NCBI GenBank assembly: GCA_002320455.1
Contig: DCKU01000146.1
Coordinates: forward strand, 1 to 21,754
Direction: 5' to 3'
DNA: 21,754 bases
From: Salinisphaera sp. UBA1666
Lineage (GTDB): Bacteria; Pseudomonadota; Gammaproteobacteria; Nevskiales; Salinisphaeraceae
Of this stretch, positions 1-7,392 are shown piece by piece. The position numbers and the translations under genes are program-made. Numbering within the stretch: the first letter of the stretch is position 1; every line of letters starts with the position of its first letter. The notes below the pieces were generated by a model. That model worked only from the letters and a program-made list of their open reading frames with translations, did not search any database and had not been told where the DNA came from.

Positions 1-125
1 GGCCAAGCCCCGGCAATACGGCGTTATCGCTCGCTCACGTGGAACGACCACGCGACGCTCGCAATGCCTTGTCTTGCCGCGGCTTGGCCGCCGATGCGCC
101 GCCTTATCTTATGACGACACGCCCT
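1..125. repeat. Palindromic intergenic repeat, copy A (overlaps the pepD 3' end; may continue left of the window)
   Basis: Positions 1-16 are the reverse complement of 74-89 at 15 of 16 bases (GGCCAAGCC at 1-9 against GGCTTGGCC at 81-89). Nested inside is a smaller hairpin, 35-42 against 48-55, with an AACGA loop and one mismatch. Positions 33-125 align without gaps to 14571-14663 at about 68 of 93 bases, counted by hand, and the start GGCCAA...GCAAT recurs at 14528-14543. The last 17 bases lie inside the pepD stop and final codons, so the repeat has contributed to, or captured, the C-terminus of PepD. It could be a REP- or MITE-like element or an old duplication. The left boundary is not visible. 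Confidence 0.5.
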
Positions 126-1605
126 GGGCCGGTTTGACGGCGGCCAGATCGGCCAGTGTGTTCTGTAGCAACGTGTAGAACGGCGCTACCGACTCGATTT
201 CTACCCGCTCTGCCGGCGAGTGGGCACCGCGGATGGTCGGCCCGAACGAGATCATCTCCATCTGCGGGTACTTGGCGCCGATCAGCCCGCATTCGAGCCC
301 GGCATGCAGCACGACAACACGCGGCGCCTGACCGATCGTGGCTTCGTGCACGCGTTTAAAACGTGCCAGCAGGGCGCTACCGGCATCCGGAGCCCAGCCC
401 GGGTAGCCGGCCGAGCGCGTTGGCGCAAACCCGGCCTCGCGCATCTGCCCGGCGATGCGCTCGGCCAGCCGGTCGCGCTGCTGATCGACGAGCGAGCGCA
501 CCATGAGTTGGGCGGTGAGCCGGCCGTGCTCGAGGCTTAGGATGCCGATATTGTTCGAGGTTTCTACTGTCCCAGGCGCCTCGGCGCTCATGGCGTCGAC
601 ACCGTAGGGCAGGCCGGCCAGCAGCTCGATGATGGCCGCCGAGGCTTCGGCGGTCACCGCCGTGTTGGCGCCCGGACCGGGGGCGTCGGCCCGCGCGTTG
701 ACCGTCAGCCCCTGGTCTTCGTCGATCAGCTCGCCGCGTAGCGCATCGCCCAGCTGCTGAGCCGTCTGCCTCGCGGCCTCGATACGCTCATGTGCCATGG
801 CGAGCTGGACTACCACGCGCCGGGTGATGGCGTTATCCATGCGACCGCCTTCGATCGCCATCAGCCGCAGCGCTTGCTCTTCAGCCAGGCCGGCCAACAG
901 CCGGGCCATAAGGCGATTGGCGCTGGCTCGCCCGGTATGGATATCCATGCCGGAATGGCCGCCAGCCAACCCGCCGATCTCGATCGTGAGGATGCCCTCG
1001 TGGGGGGGCAGCGGCGCCGTGGCCATGGCCTCGTCGAGAGCCACGTTGGTCCCGCCGGCACAGCCGATACACACGTCACCCGCTTCTTCGGTGTCCAGGT
1101 TCAACAGGTAATCGGCGGAAAGCCAGCCCGGTGCAAGCCGGGCCGCGCCGACCAGCGAGACCTCTTCGGCCACGGTGAGCAAGACTTCCAGCGGCCCGTG
1201 GGTCAGGCCGGGCTCTTCCAGGGCCGCCAGTGCTGCGGCCACGCCGATACCGTTGTCGGCGCCCAGCGTCGTGTCGGTCGCCATCAGCCAGCCGTCGACG
1301 ACTCGGGGCCAGATCGCATCACGGGTGAAGTCGTGTGCGGCATAGGCCTCGACTTCGGCCACCATGTCGACGTGCGCTTGGAGGGCCACGGTTGGTGCAT
1401 TGTCGTGCCCTGGCGTGGCCGGTTTTTTGATCAGAAGGTTGCCGGCCTCGTCTTGGGTATAAGCCAGGCCGTGTCGATCGGCCCATTCGGTGATGCGTGT
1501 CATGACGGCGGCCTCGTGCCACGAGGGGCGCGGGGTCTCGCACAGCATGGCGAAATGCTGCCAGAGCGATGTCGGTGTCAGGTCATTGAGTACAGTTGTC
1601 GTCAT
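109..1605 (-). CDS. pepD: Aminoacyl-histidine dipeptidase (Xaa-His dipeptidase, peptidase D, M20 family)
   Basis: Cytosolic zinc dipeptidase that hydrolyses Xaa-His and many other unblocked dipeptides to free amino acids. The 498-residue protein has the usual PepD length (about 485). Visible M20 metal and catalytic motifs are LQAHVDMV (H78, D80), LGADNG (D117), TVAEEV (E147-E148), the aspartate of NLDTEE (D171) and the C-terminal GAHSPAERV histidine. I place the start at the ATG at 1605 because the N-terminus (...SLWQHF) then lines up closely with E. coli PepD; a GTG at 1623 would add six residues. Neither has a clear Shine-Dalgarno sequence. The gene follows the LysR gene on the same strand with a short gap, so co-transcription is likely. 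The final codons overlap a repeated palindromic element. Confidence 0.93.
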   Translation of the reverse strand: MTTTVLNDLTPTSLWQHFAMLCETPRPSWHEAAVMTRITEWADRHGLAYTQDEAGNLLIKKPATPGHDNAPTVALQAHVDMVAEVEAYAAHDFTRDAIWPRVVDGWLMATDTTLGADNGIGVAAALAALEEPGLTHGPLEVLLTVAEEVSLVGAARLAPGWLSADYLLNLDTEEAGDVCIGCAGGTNVALDEAMATAPLPPHEGILTIEIGGLAGGHSGMDIHTGRASANRLMARLLAGLAEEQALRLMAIEGGRMDNAITRRVVVQLAMAHERIEAARQTAQQLGDALRGELIDEDQGLTVNARADAPGPGANTAVTAEASAAIIELLAGLPYGVDAMSAEAPGTVETSNNIGILSLEHGRLTAQLMVRSLVDQQRDRLAERIAGQMREAGFAPTRSAGYPGWAPDAGSALLARFKRVHEATIGQAPRVVVLHAGLECGLIGAKYPQMEMISFGPTIRGAHSPAERVEIESVAPFYTLLQNTLADLAAVKPAQGVSS

Positions 1606-1635
1606 GCGCGCGGCCGGTGGCACGTATTGAGTCGT

Positions 1636-2535
1636 CTAGCCTACGAGTTCGGCATACAGCCAGTCGATGACCCGTTGCTTGCGCTCGTCGATAGCCTCGG
1701 GCGCACTGGCATAAATCGAAAGCCCACGCGGCAGATTCATGGCCGCGGCCAGCGGGCGGACCAGCTGGCCGGAATCGATGAGATGTTCCAGGCCACGCTG
1801 CCAGCCCAGCGCGATCCCCTGACCCATCAACGCCGACTGAATGACAACCGGATAGTTGTCGAAGGTGGCCCCCTGGGGAACGGCGACTCGGGCACCGATT
1901 CCAGCCAGCCAGTCGTTCCAGGACAGCCAGCCGTCGCGCGGGTCATCGCGGCAATGGAGGATAGCGTGGTCGGCCAGATCGGCCGGGGTCAGGCTGTACT
2001 GGCCGGCTACGCTCGGGCTGCATACCGGGAATACGGCATCCGGCACGGACATGATCGGTGCCAGCGCGCCGGCCGGCCGCGTGCCGCATTGCAACGCCAG
2101 ATCGAAAACGGTCTCGGCGTGGTTCAAGGGTTGGGTCGACGCGTTGACCCGCAGACGCAGATCCGGATGTCGGGCATGAAACTCGGGCAGGCGCGGAATC
2201 AGCCAGTACATCGCCACGTATAACTCTGCGAGCAGCACGATATCGTCGTCATCGCGCCGGGATCTAAGCGTATCCGCGCTACTGGCCATGGTCTCCAGGC
2301 CCGAGGCCACCGCCCGCGCCAGGGCCTCGCCGGCCGGCGTGAGCGCCACCGCGCGATGGCGACGCTCGAACAATACAACGTCCAGATTATCTTCCAGGGC
2401 GCGGATCTGGCGGCTCACCGCGGCCTGCGTCATCGATAGCTCTGCGGCCGCTTGCGTAAAGCTTTCAAGCCGGGCCGCGGCCTCGAACGGCAGCAGCGTG
2501 GCCAAGGGCGGCAGACGACGACGCAGATGGTTCAT
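1636..2535 (-). CDS. LysR-type transcriptional regulator (GcvA-like)
   Basis: DNA-binding regulator of 299 residues, the normal LysR length. The N-terminal winged helix-turn-helix spans about residues 5-65 (FTQAAAELSMTQAAVSRQIR, then LFERRHRAVALTPAGE), followed by a substrate-binding domain. The N-terminal signature FEAAARLESFTQAAAELSMT resembles the GcvA group. I chose the ATG at 2535 rather than the longer reading frame from 2628, because the extra 31 residues precede the usual N-terminus and would overlap the divergent permease gene. It sits divergent to an EamA permease and just upstream of pepD. The usual LysR arrangement suggests that it controls the permease and perhaps itself. The inducer is unknown. 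Confidence 0.88.
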   Translation of the reverse strand: MNHLRRRLPPLATLLPFEAAARLESFTQAAAELSMTQAAVSRQIRALEDNLDVVLFERRHRAVALTPAGEALARAVASGLETMASSADTLRSRRDDDDIVLLAELYVAMYWLIPRLPEFHARHPDLRLRVNASTQPLNHAETVFDLALQCGTRPAGALAPIMSVPDAVFPVCSPSVAGQYSLTPADLADHAILHCRDDPRDGWLSWNDWLAGIGARVAVPQGATFDNYPVVIQSALMGQGIALGWQRGLEHLIDSGQLVRPLAAAMNLPRGLSIYASAPEAIDERKQRVIDWLYAELVG

Positions 2536-2545
2536 ACCGCTAAAT

Positions 2546-2575
2546 AGATTACCTGAGGTAATGCGAGCGAGCCAA
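2546..2575 (-). promoter_or_regulatory. Putative LysR promoter with embedded operator palindrome
   Basis: A perfect palindrome, ATTACCTGAGGTAAT, occupies 2548-2562 and contains the T-N11-A core expected of LysR-type binding sites. On the minus strand it falls between a possible -35 (TTGGCT, complement of 2570-2575) and -10 (TAATCT, complement of 2546-2551) with an 18-bp spacer. This layout would allow autorepression of the regulator while it acts on the divergent permease. The palindrome is seen directly; the promoter boxes are weak matches and are inferred. Confidence 0.5.
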
Positions 2576-2642
2576 AACATCGTATGACGAATATCTCGGC
2601 CGGGCGCATGGTGTGCACACTCACTCATCTGCCGGGCCGGTT

Positions 2643-3704
2643 ATGCATCCGTTGTCTTTTCTGCGAAGAAGCCTTGCCAACGAATCGTTTGCCGGCCTGT
2701 CTTATATCGTTTTGGCCGCCGTCGTGCTGGCGCTTGGCGATGGCCTGGTCAAGCTGGCGGCCGACCAGATCAGCGTTTGGCAGCTGATCGTGCTACGTGC
2801 GGTGGTTGCCGTGCCGCTGCTTGGCGTATTCATGGTGAGCTATGCCCGTCGTGGCCTGCGGGCACGGCATTCGTTCTGGATCGGCGTACGTAGCCTGTTA
2901 CTGGTCGTTATGTGGGTGTTGGTCTATCTAGCGCTGACCGGGCTGGCCCTGCCCACCGTGTCGGCCGCGCTGTATACCGCGCCGCTGATTATTACGGTGC
3001 TCTGTGCGCTGGAGCCCGGCCGCCGTCTGGCGGCCGGGGAGATCGGCGCCGTGGTGCTGGGCTTCATCGGCGTTCTCGTGCTGTTGCGCCCGGGCAGTAG
3101 CGCGTTTTCGCCAATGTTGTGGCTGCCCCTGACCGGCGCGGTGCTCTACGCGCTGGCTGCGCTTATCACGGCCACCAAGTGTCGCGACGAGTCGCCGCTT
3201 GTCATGTCGATGGGCGTGCAGATCGCGTTTCTGGCGGTGGGGCTGGTCGCGCTTGGCGTCTTCGCGATGTTCGATATGCCAGCGACCTGGCAGACGGCCG
3301 CGCCATTCGTGGCCCGCGGCTGGCCGAGCTTGGACGGCGTTGATCTGCCGTATCTCGGCGCGCTCATCGTCGCCCTGGCGGTTATTGCCGTAGTCGCCAG
3401 CGCGGCCATGGGACGGGCCTATCAGATGGCGCCGGCGCCTTTGGTGGCGGCCGGCGACTACAGCTATCTAGTGTTCTCCACGCTGTGGGGATTTCTACTG
3501 TTCGACCATCTGCCCGACCGCTGGGGCGTGATTGGCATGGCGCTGATCGCCGTGGCCGGTCTGTATGCCACGCGGAGTGGGCCGACAGACGATGGTGATA
3601 ACGAAATCGATCGTTCGGACGCGTCGGTAAAAGACAAATCACCGGGCCGGCGTAGTCGGCCTCGCCTGCTGCGCCGACAGGCCGTTTCGAGCGCGCCCGG
3701 CTAG
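2643..3704 (+). CDS. DMT-superfamily permease with two EamA domains
   Basis: Inner-membrane transporter of about 353 residues and roughly ten hydrophobic segments arranged as two EamA repeats (about residues 18-142 and 160-295). Members of the family often export amino acids or other metabolites, but the substrate cannot be read from sequence. I place the start at the ATG at 2643; a GTG at 2613 in the same frame would add ten polar residues. The C-terminus carries a hydrophilic, arginine-rich tail of about 45 residues after the last membrane segment. The gene is divergent from a LysR regulator, which probably controls it, and converges on the fumarase gene with overlapping stop codons. Next to a dipeptidase, an amino-acid exporter is an attractive but unproven role. 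Confidence 0.87.
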   Translation: MHPLSFLRRSLANESFAGLSYIVLAAVVLALGDGLVKLAADQISVWQLIVLRAVVAVPLLGVFMVSYARRGLRARHSFWIGVRSLLLVVMWVLVYLALTGLALPTVSAALYTAPLIITVLCALEPGRRLAAGEIGAVVLGFIGVLVLLRPGSSAFSPMLWLPLTGAVLYALAALITATKCRDESPLVMSMGVQIAFLAVGLVALGVFAMFDMPATWQTAAPFVARGWPSLDGVDLPYLGALIVALAVIAVVASAAMGRAYQMAPAPLVAAGDYSYLVFSTLWGFLLFDHLPDRWGVIGMALIAVAGLYATRSGPTDDGDNEIDRSDASVKDKSPGRRSRPRLLRRQAVSSAPG

Positions 3705-5275
3705 CGTGTTGAACGCGATATAGCTCGGTTCGTCGATGTCGGGTCGTCACCGACAAAGCCCCCGGTCACGGGAATACCGGCGATCTCGTTCTGCCAGTGG
3801 GCCGGCCCGGATTCATGCACCGAGTCGCCGCGGGCATCTACGGCCACGGTGACGGGCATGTCGACGATCTCGAACTCATGGATGGCTTCCATGCCGAGAT
3901 CCTCGAAGGCGACCACGCGCGCCGACTTGATGGCCTGGGAGACGAGATAGGCGGCGCCGCCCACGGCGATGAAGTAGACGCCGCCGTGGGCCGCGATGGC
4001 CTCGCGTGCCGCCGGGCCGCGCTCGGCCTTTCCGATCATGCCGATCACGCCGTAGTCGCCCAGCATGAGATCGGTGAAATCGTCCATGCGGGTGGCCGTG
4101 GTCGGCCCGGCCGGCCCGACCGCTTCGTCGCGCACCGCATCCACCGGGCCGACGTAATAGATGAATCGACCCTGGAAGTCCACGCCGGCGGGCAAGGCCT
4201 CGCCGGCTGCGTGCAGATCACGAATCCGCTTGTGGGCGGCATCGCGACCGGTGAGGATCTTGCCGGACAGCAGCAGCGACTCGCCCGCGGCGAAATCGGC
4301 CATGTCGGCAGACGTCAGATCGTCGATGTTGACTCGTCGAGCCGTCGAGGCATCGCGGGCGATCTCGGGCCAGGCGTCGAGATCGGGGGCGGTGAACGTC
4401 GCCGGCCCGTCGCCGGACAGCGTGAAGTCGATATGCCGGGTGGCGGCACAGTTGGGTACGATGGCCACCGGTTTGTTGGCAGCATGACAGGGGGCCTCGC
4501 GGATCTTGATATCCAGCACCGTGGTCAGCCCGCCCAGGCCCTGCGCGCCGATACCGAGCGCGTTGACCCGCTCGACCAGATCCAGGCGCAGCCGCTCGGC
4601 CGCGGTTTCGGCTCCGCGCTCGCGCACATCGTCGATATCGATCGATTCCGTGGCCGCGGCCTTGGCCATGACCATGGCTTTTTCGGCCGTGCCGCCGATG
4701 CCGATACCCAGAATGCCCGGCGGACACCAGCCGGCGCCCATGGTGGGTACCTGTTCTAGCACCCAGTCGGCGATATCGTCGGACGGGTTGAGCATGGCGA
4801 ACTTGCACTTGGCCTCGGAGCCGCCGCCCTTGGCCAAGAGTTCCACATGAATCGTCTCGCCGGCGACCAGCTCCACGTGCACCACGGCCGGGGTATTGTC
4901 GCGGGTGTTGGTGCGCTGGCCCGCCGGATCGACCACGATCGAGGCCCGCAACGGATTGTCCGGGTTCGACCAGGCGCGGCGCACGCCTTCGTCGACCAGC
5001 GTCTGCAGATCGTGTTCGGAATCGATGCGGGCCTGCATGCCCATCTGCACGAAGGCCACGACGATGCCGGTGTCCTGACAGACCGGGCGTTTGCCTTCGG
5101 CGCACAGCCGCGAGTTGATCAGGATCTGGGCCATGGCCTCGCGGGCGGCGCCCGAGCGCTCGCGCTCGTAGGCCCGCGTCAGGGCAGCGATGAAGTCCGG
5201 CGGGTGGTAGTAGGAGATGTATTGCAGCGCATCGGCTACGCTGTTGATGAAATCGGCTTCGGAAATCACAGGCAT
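3701..5275 (-). CDS. Class I (iron-sulfur) fumarate hydratase; candidate mesaconase
   Basis: Single-chain oxygen-sensitive [4Fe-4S] hydro-lyase of 524 residues, the usual length for class I fumarases. Likely cluster ligands are C66 (VCQDTG), C184 (GWCPPG) and C276 (PNCAATRH); their spacing of 118 and 92 residues is close to that of the three cluster cysteines in characterised class I enzymes. The AKGGGSEAK motif and the C-terminal swivelling domain (GPTTATRMDDF, MIGKAERG) are present. The known reaction is fumarate to malate, and some members also hydrate mesaconate to (S)-citramalate. Location beside a C5-dicarboxylate block favours a mesaconase or dual role here, which is inference. The start has AGGAGA about seven bases upstream. 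The gene is divergent from gntR. Confidence 0.92.
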   Translation of the reverse strand: MPVISEADFINSVADALQYISYYHPPDFIAALTRAYERERSGAAREAMAQILINSRLCAEGKRPVCQDTGIVVAFVQMGMQARIDSEHDLQTLVDEGVRRAWSNPDNPLRASIVVDPAGQRTNTRDNTPAVVHVELVAGETIHVELLAKGGGSEAKCKFAMLNPSDDIADWVLEQVPTMGAGWCPPGILGIGIGGTAEKAMVMAKAAATESIDIDDVRERGAETAAERLRLDLVERVNALGIGAQGLGGLTTVLDIKIREAPCHAANKPVAIVPNCAATRHIDFTLSGDGPATFTAPDLDAWPEIARDASTARRVNIDDLTSADMADFAAGESLLLSGKILTGRDAAHKRIRDLHAAGEALPAGVDFQGRFIYYVGPVDAVRDEAVGPAGPTTATRMDDFTDLMLGDYGVIGMIGKAERGPAAREAIAAHGGVYFIAVGGAAYLVSQAIKSARVVAFEDLGMEAIHEFEIVDMPVTVAVDARGDSVHESGPAHWQNEIAGIPVTGGFVGDDPTSTNRAISRSTR

Positions 5276-5302
5276 CAGCGCTCTCCTATTTCGCGACCCG
5301 GC

Positions 5303-5340
5303 CCGACAGACGAGGCGTAGGGCGCTACAATTCTGGCATG
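5303..5340 (+). promoter_or_regulatory. Promoter of the GntR gene, probably giving a leaderless transcript
   Basis: CCGACA (5303-5308) and TACAAT (5326-5331) are separated by exactly 17 bp and match the sigma-70 -35 and -10 boxes at 4/6 and 5/6. The -10 box ends six bases before the ATG at 5338, so transcription would begin at or next to the start codon. No Shine-Dalgarno sequence precedes the ATG, which agrees with leaderless translation. The boxes are visible; the start site is inferred. Confidence 0.55.
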
Positions 5341-6018
5341 AGTGAAACCCAGCAACTGGGCCAGGTGGCCCGCCGCACGGTCGAGGACGAAGTCTATGGC
5401 CGGATTCGTGCTGCTATTCTGACCGGCGAGATCGAAGCCGGTGAGCGGCTGGTGCACGATGATCTGGCCCAGCGCTTCGGCACCAGCCGGATCCCGGTGC
5501 GTGATGCCTTGAAACGGCTCGTGCTCGATGGCCTGGTCGAGACCGAGGGCGGCCGGCGTGGCTATCGCGTGACCGTGTTCGGCCGCGACGATATCGAAGA
5601 GATCTATAGCCTGCGCGTGTTGCTGGAAACACGAGCCGTGCGCTTTGCCACGGCCCATATCGACGCCGATACGCTGACCGCTCTTGACGGGCTGCAAACC
5701 GCGATCGAAGCCGCGGCCGCCGCCGACGAGCGCGAGCGTTATGTCGCGCTCAATCAAGAGTTTCATACCCGGCTTTACGCCGCCGCCGGACAGCCGCGTC
5801 TGGCGCGCCTGATCGACGGCCTGTGGCGTGGCCTGCCGCCGCTCACGCCGATCTCGGTGGCCACATCGCTGACCGAGACAGCCGCCGAACATCGCCCGAT
5901 TCTGGCTGCCATGGCCAACGGTGACGCCGAAGCCGCTGCCAACGTCATGGCCGATCATATCGATCGGGCACGGGTGGCGTTGTCGGCCCATGTCGATGCC
6001 GAGGGGCGGCTGATTTAG
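5338..6018 (+). CDS. GntR-family regulator, FCD (FadR-type) subfamily
   Basis: Transcriptional regulator of 226 residues. The N-terminal winged helix-turn-helix covers about residues 12-78 (LAQRFGTSRIPVRDALKRL, then GLVETEGGRRGY). The all-helical FCD ligand domain follows (about 85-215), with metal/ligand residues N139, H143 (LNQEFH), H185 (AEHRPIL) and H206 (ADHIDRA). Regulators of this group usually sense small carboxylic acids and repress catabolic genes. The gene is divergent from the class I fumarase, next to a C5-dicarboxylate catabolic block, and I infer that it controls that block through the CGTATACGGTA-type sites at 11183 and 14300. The effector is probably an organic acid or CoA-ester intermediate of the pathway. 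Confidence 0.92.
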   Translation: MSETQQLGQVARRTVEDEVYGRIRAAILTGEIEAGERLVHDDLAQRFGTSRIPVRDALKRLVLDGLVETEGGRRGYRVTVFGRDDIEEIYSLRVLLETRAVRFATAHIDADTLTALDGLQTAIEAAAAADERERYVALNQEFHTRLYAAAGQPRLARLIDGLWRGLPPLTPISVATSLTETAAEHRPILAAMANGDAEAAANVMADHIDRARVALSAHVDAEGRLI

Positions 6019-6085
6019 CGCCGATCTTCGGGCTCTGGCATGGCATGGCCTCCGCGAGGAGAGCCGACGAGACGCCCGCCACGGC

Positions 6086-7327
6086 TCAAGCCGCCCGCTC
6101 GTCCGAGGATACGCCGCGACACAGCATAAGCCCGATGCCCGCACAGCCGGTACACAGCAGGGCGACCGCGCTCCAGCCGTAGGCATGCCACAACAGCCCG
6201 CCGGCAAGCGGGGTGAGGCTCGCGCCCACGTAATAGAACAACAGATACAGCGACGAGGCATGGGCGCGGTGAACGCCGGCCAGCTGGCCGACGCTGCTGC
6301 TGGCGACAGAATGGGTGATGAAAAACCCGCCGGTGGCCAACAGTATCCCTAAGCCCAGACACACCAGGTTAGGGGCCAGGGTGATGACGAGCCCGATGAT
6401 AGCCAGTCCAAGACCCAAAGCCAGAATCGGCTGGCGCCCGAACCGATCGGCCAGACGCCCGCCGAGCGTCGACGTCCAGATCCCTAAGCCAAAAGCCAGA
6501 AAGATCAGGCTGGCCACGCTCTTGCTCAAGTCGTGCGGCGGGCCGACCAGGCGATACATGGCATAGCTGAACAGCGTGACCTGAATACTGGTCAACATGA
6601 AGCCGATGCCATATAGACGCAGCAGCCGCGGCGTTTTCAGGTGTTGTTGCCAGGCCGCCAGATGAAACGTCATCTTGGGCCGTCGCATGGCCACAAAATG
6701 CTGTGACGGCGGCAACACGAATACGAAGACCACGCCTGCCAGCGCGGCCAGCGCGCCCATGCTGATCAACGTCCACTGCCAGGACATCACCAGCGACAAC
6801 AGCCCTACGCCAATACGCCCGGTCATCGCGCCAAGCGCCGTGCCGGCGATATAACGGCCCATGGCCCGGCCCAAATGGGCGCCGTGGATCTCCTCGGACA
6901 GATAGGCCATGGCGATCGGCGGCACGCCGCCGAGTGCTGCGCCTTCTAGCGTTCGCATCACCAGCAGCGCCGGCCAGCTCGGCCAGAGCGTGGTCGCGAT
7001 ATTGAGTACGCCGGCGCCCACTAGGGCAGCGCCCATGAACCCGCGCCGCCCGAACGACTGGGAAAACGCACTCGACAACACCGCCGAGACCGCGAGTGCG
7101 GCCGTGGTCACCGACAGCGCCAACGAGCTGCTCGCCGGGCTCACCCCGAAGTGGACCGCAAACGCCGGCAGCAGCGGCTGTACGCAATAGATCAGCGAAA
7201 AACAGGCCAGCCCGGCCAAGAAAAACGCCATGCCGATACGTTGATAGGCGGGGCTTCCGGCTTGTACGCCGGTATCGTCGGCGGGGGGCGATCCGGTAGT
7301 CACAGAACGGGCGCTGGGTGCAGGCAT
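6086..7327 (-). CDS. Major facilitator superfamily transporter, YnfM-like
   Basis: Inner-membrane MFS protein of 413 residues with about twelve hydrophobic segments. Recognisable features are the early YCVQPLLP segment, RTLEGAALGGVPPIAMAYLSEE in the first half, and the second-half motif-A loop GGRLADRFGRQP. The overall pattern resembles the YnfM/arabinose-efflux-like group, whose members are mostly of unknown substrate. It lies downstream of the CitE gene on the same strand, but a rho-independent terminator stands between them, so it is probably a separate or readthrough unit. It could import or export a C5-dicarboxylate or pathway by-product; nothing in the sequence settles this. The proposed ATG at 7327 has no clear Shine-Dalgarno sequence. 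Confidence 0.85.
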   Translation of the reverse strand: MPAPSARSVTTGSPPADDTGVQAGSPAYQRIGMAFFLAGLACFSLIYCVQPLLPAFAVHFGVSPASSSLALSVTTAALAVSAVLSSAFSQSFGRRGFMGAALVGAGVLNIATTLWPSWPALLVMRTLEGAALGGVPPIAMAYLSEEIHGAHLGRAMGRYIAGTALGAMTGRIGVGLLSLVMSWQWTLISMGALAALAGVVFVFVLPPSQHFVAMRRPKMTFHLAAWQQHLKTPRLLRLYGIGFMLTSIQVTLFSYAMYRLVGPPHDLSKSVASLIFLAFGLGIWTSTLGGRLADRFGRQPILALGLGLAIIGLVITLAPNLVCLGLGILLATGGFFITHSVASSSVGQLAGVHRAHASSLYLLFYYVGASLTPLAGGLLWHAYGWSAVALLCTGCAGIGLMLCRGVSSDERAA

Positions 7328-7346
7328 GTCGTCACAACAGATCTTT

Positions 7347-7371
7347 AAAAAGACACAACGCGGCGCGTTGT
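7347..7371 (-). terminator. Rho-independent terminator after the CitE gene
   Basis: On the minus strand a perfect 7-bp stem, ACAACGC / GCGTTGT with a GCC loop (7355-7371), is followed after GTC by a run of five T (complement of 7347-7351). It lies 21 bases past the CitE stop codon and marks the end of the catabolic operon before the MFS gene. Confidence 0.75.
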
Positions 7372-7392
7372 ATCGGATGCCGGCCCGTGGAT

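Noticed and set aside
790..2223. Long 477-residue plus-strand frame opposite pepD and the LysR gene
   Set aside because: It is antisense to two clear genes and has no recognisable family; long antisense frames are expected at this GC content.
6031..6065. GGCTCT / AGAGCC inverted repeat after the GntR gene as a bidirectional terminator
   Set aside because: Arms of six bases with a 23-base loop and no T-run on either side; too weak to call.
5275..6261. 328-residue minus-strand frame opposite the GntR gene
   Set aside because: The GntR frame has clear winged-helix and FCD motifs; the opposite frame has none.
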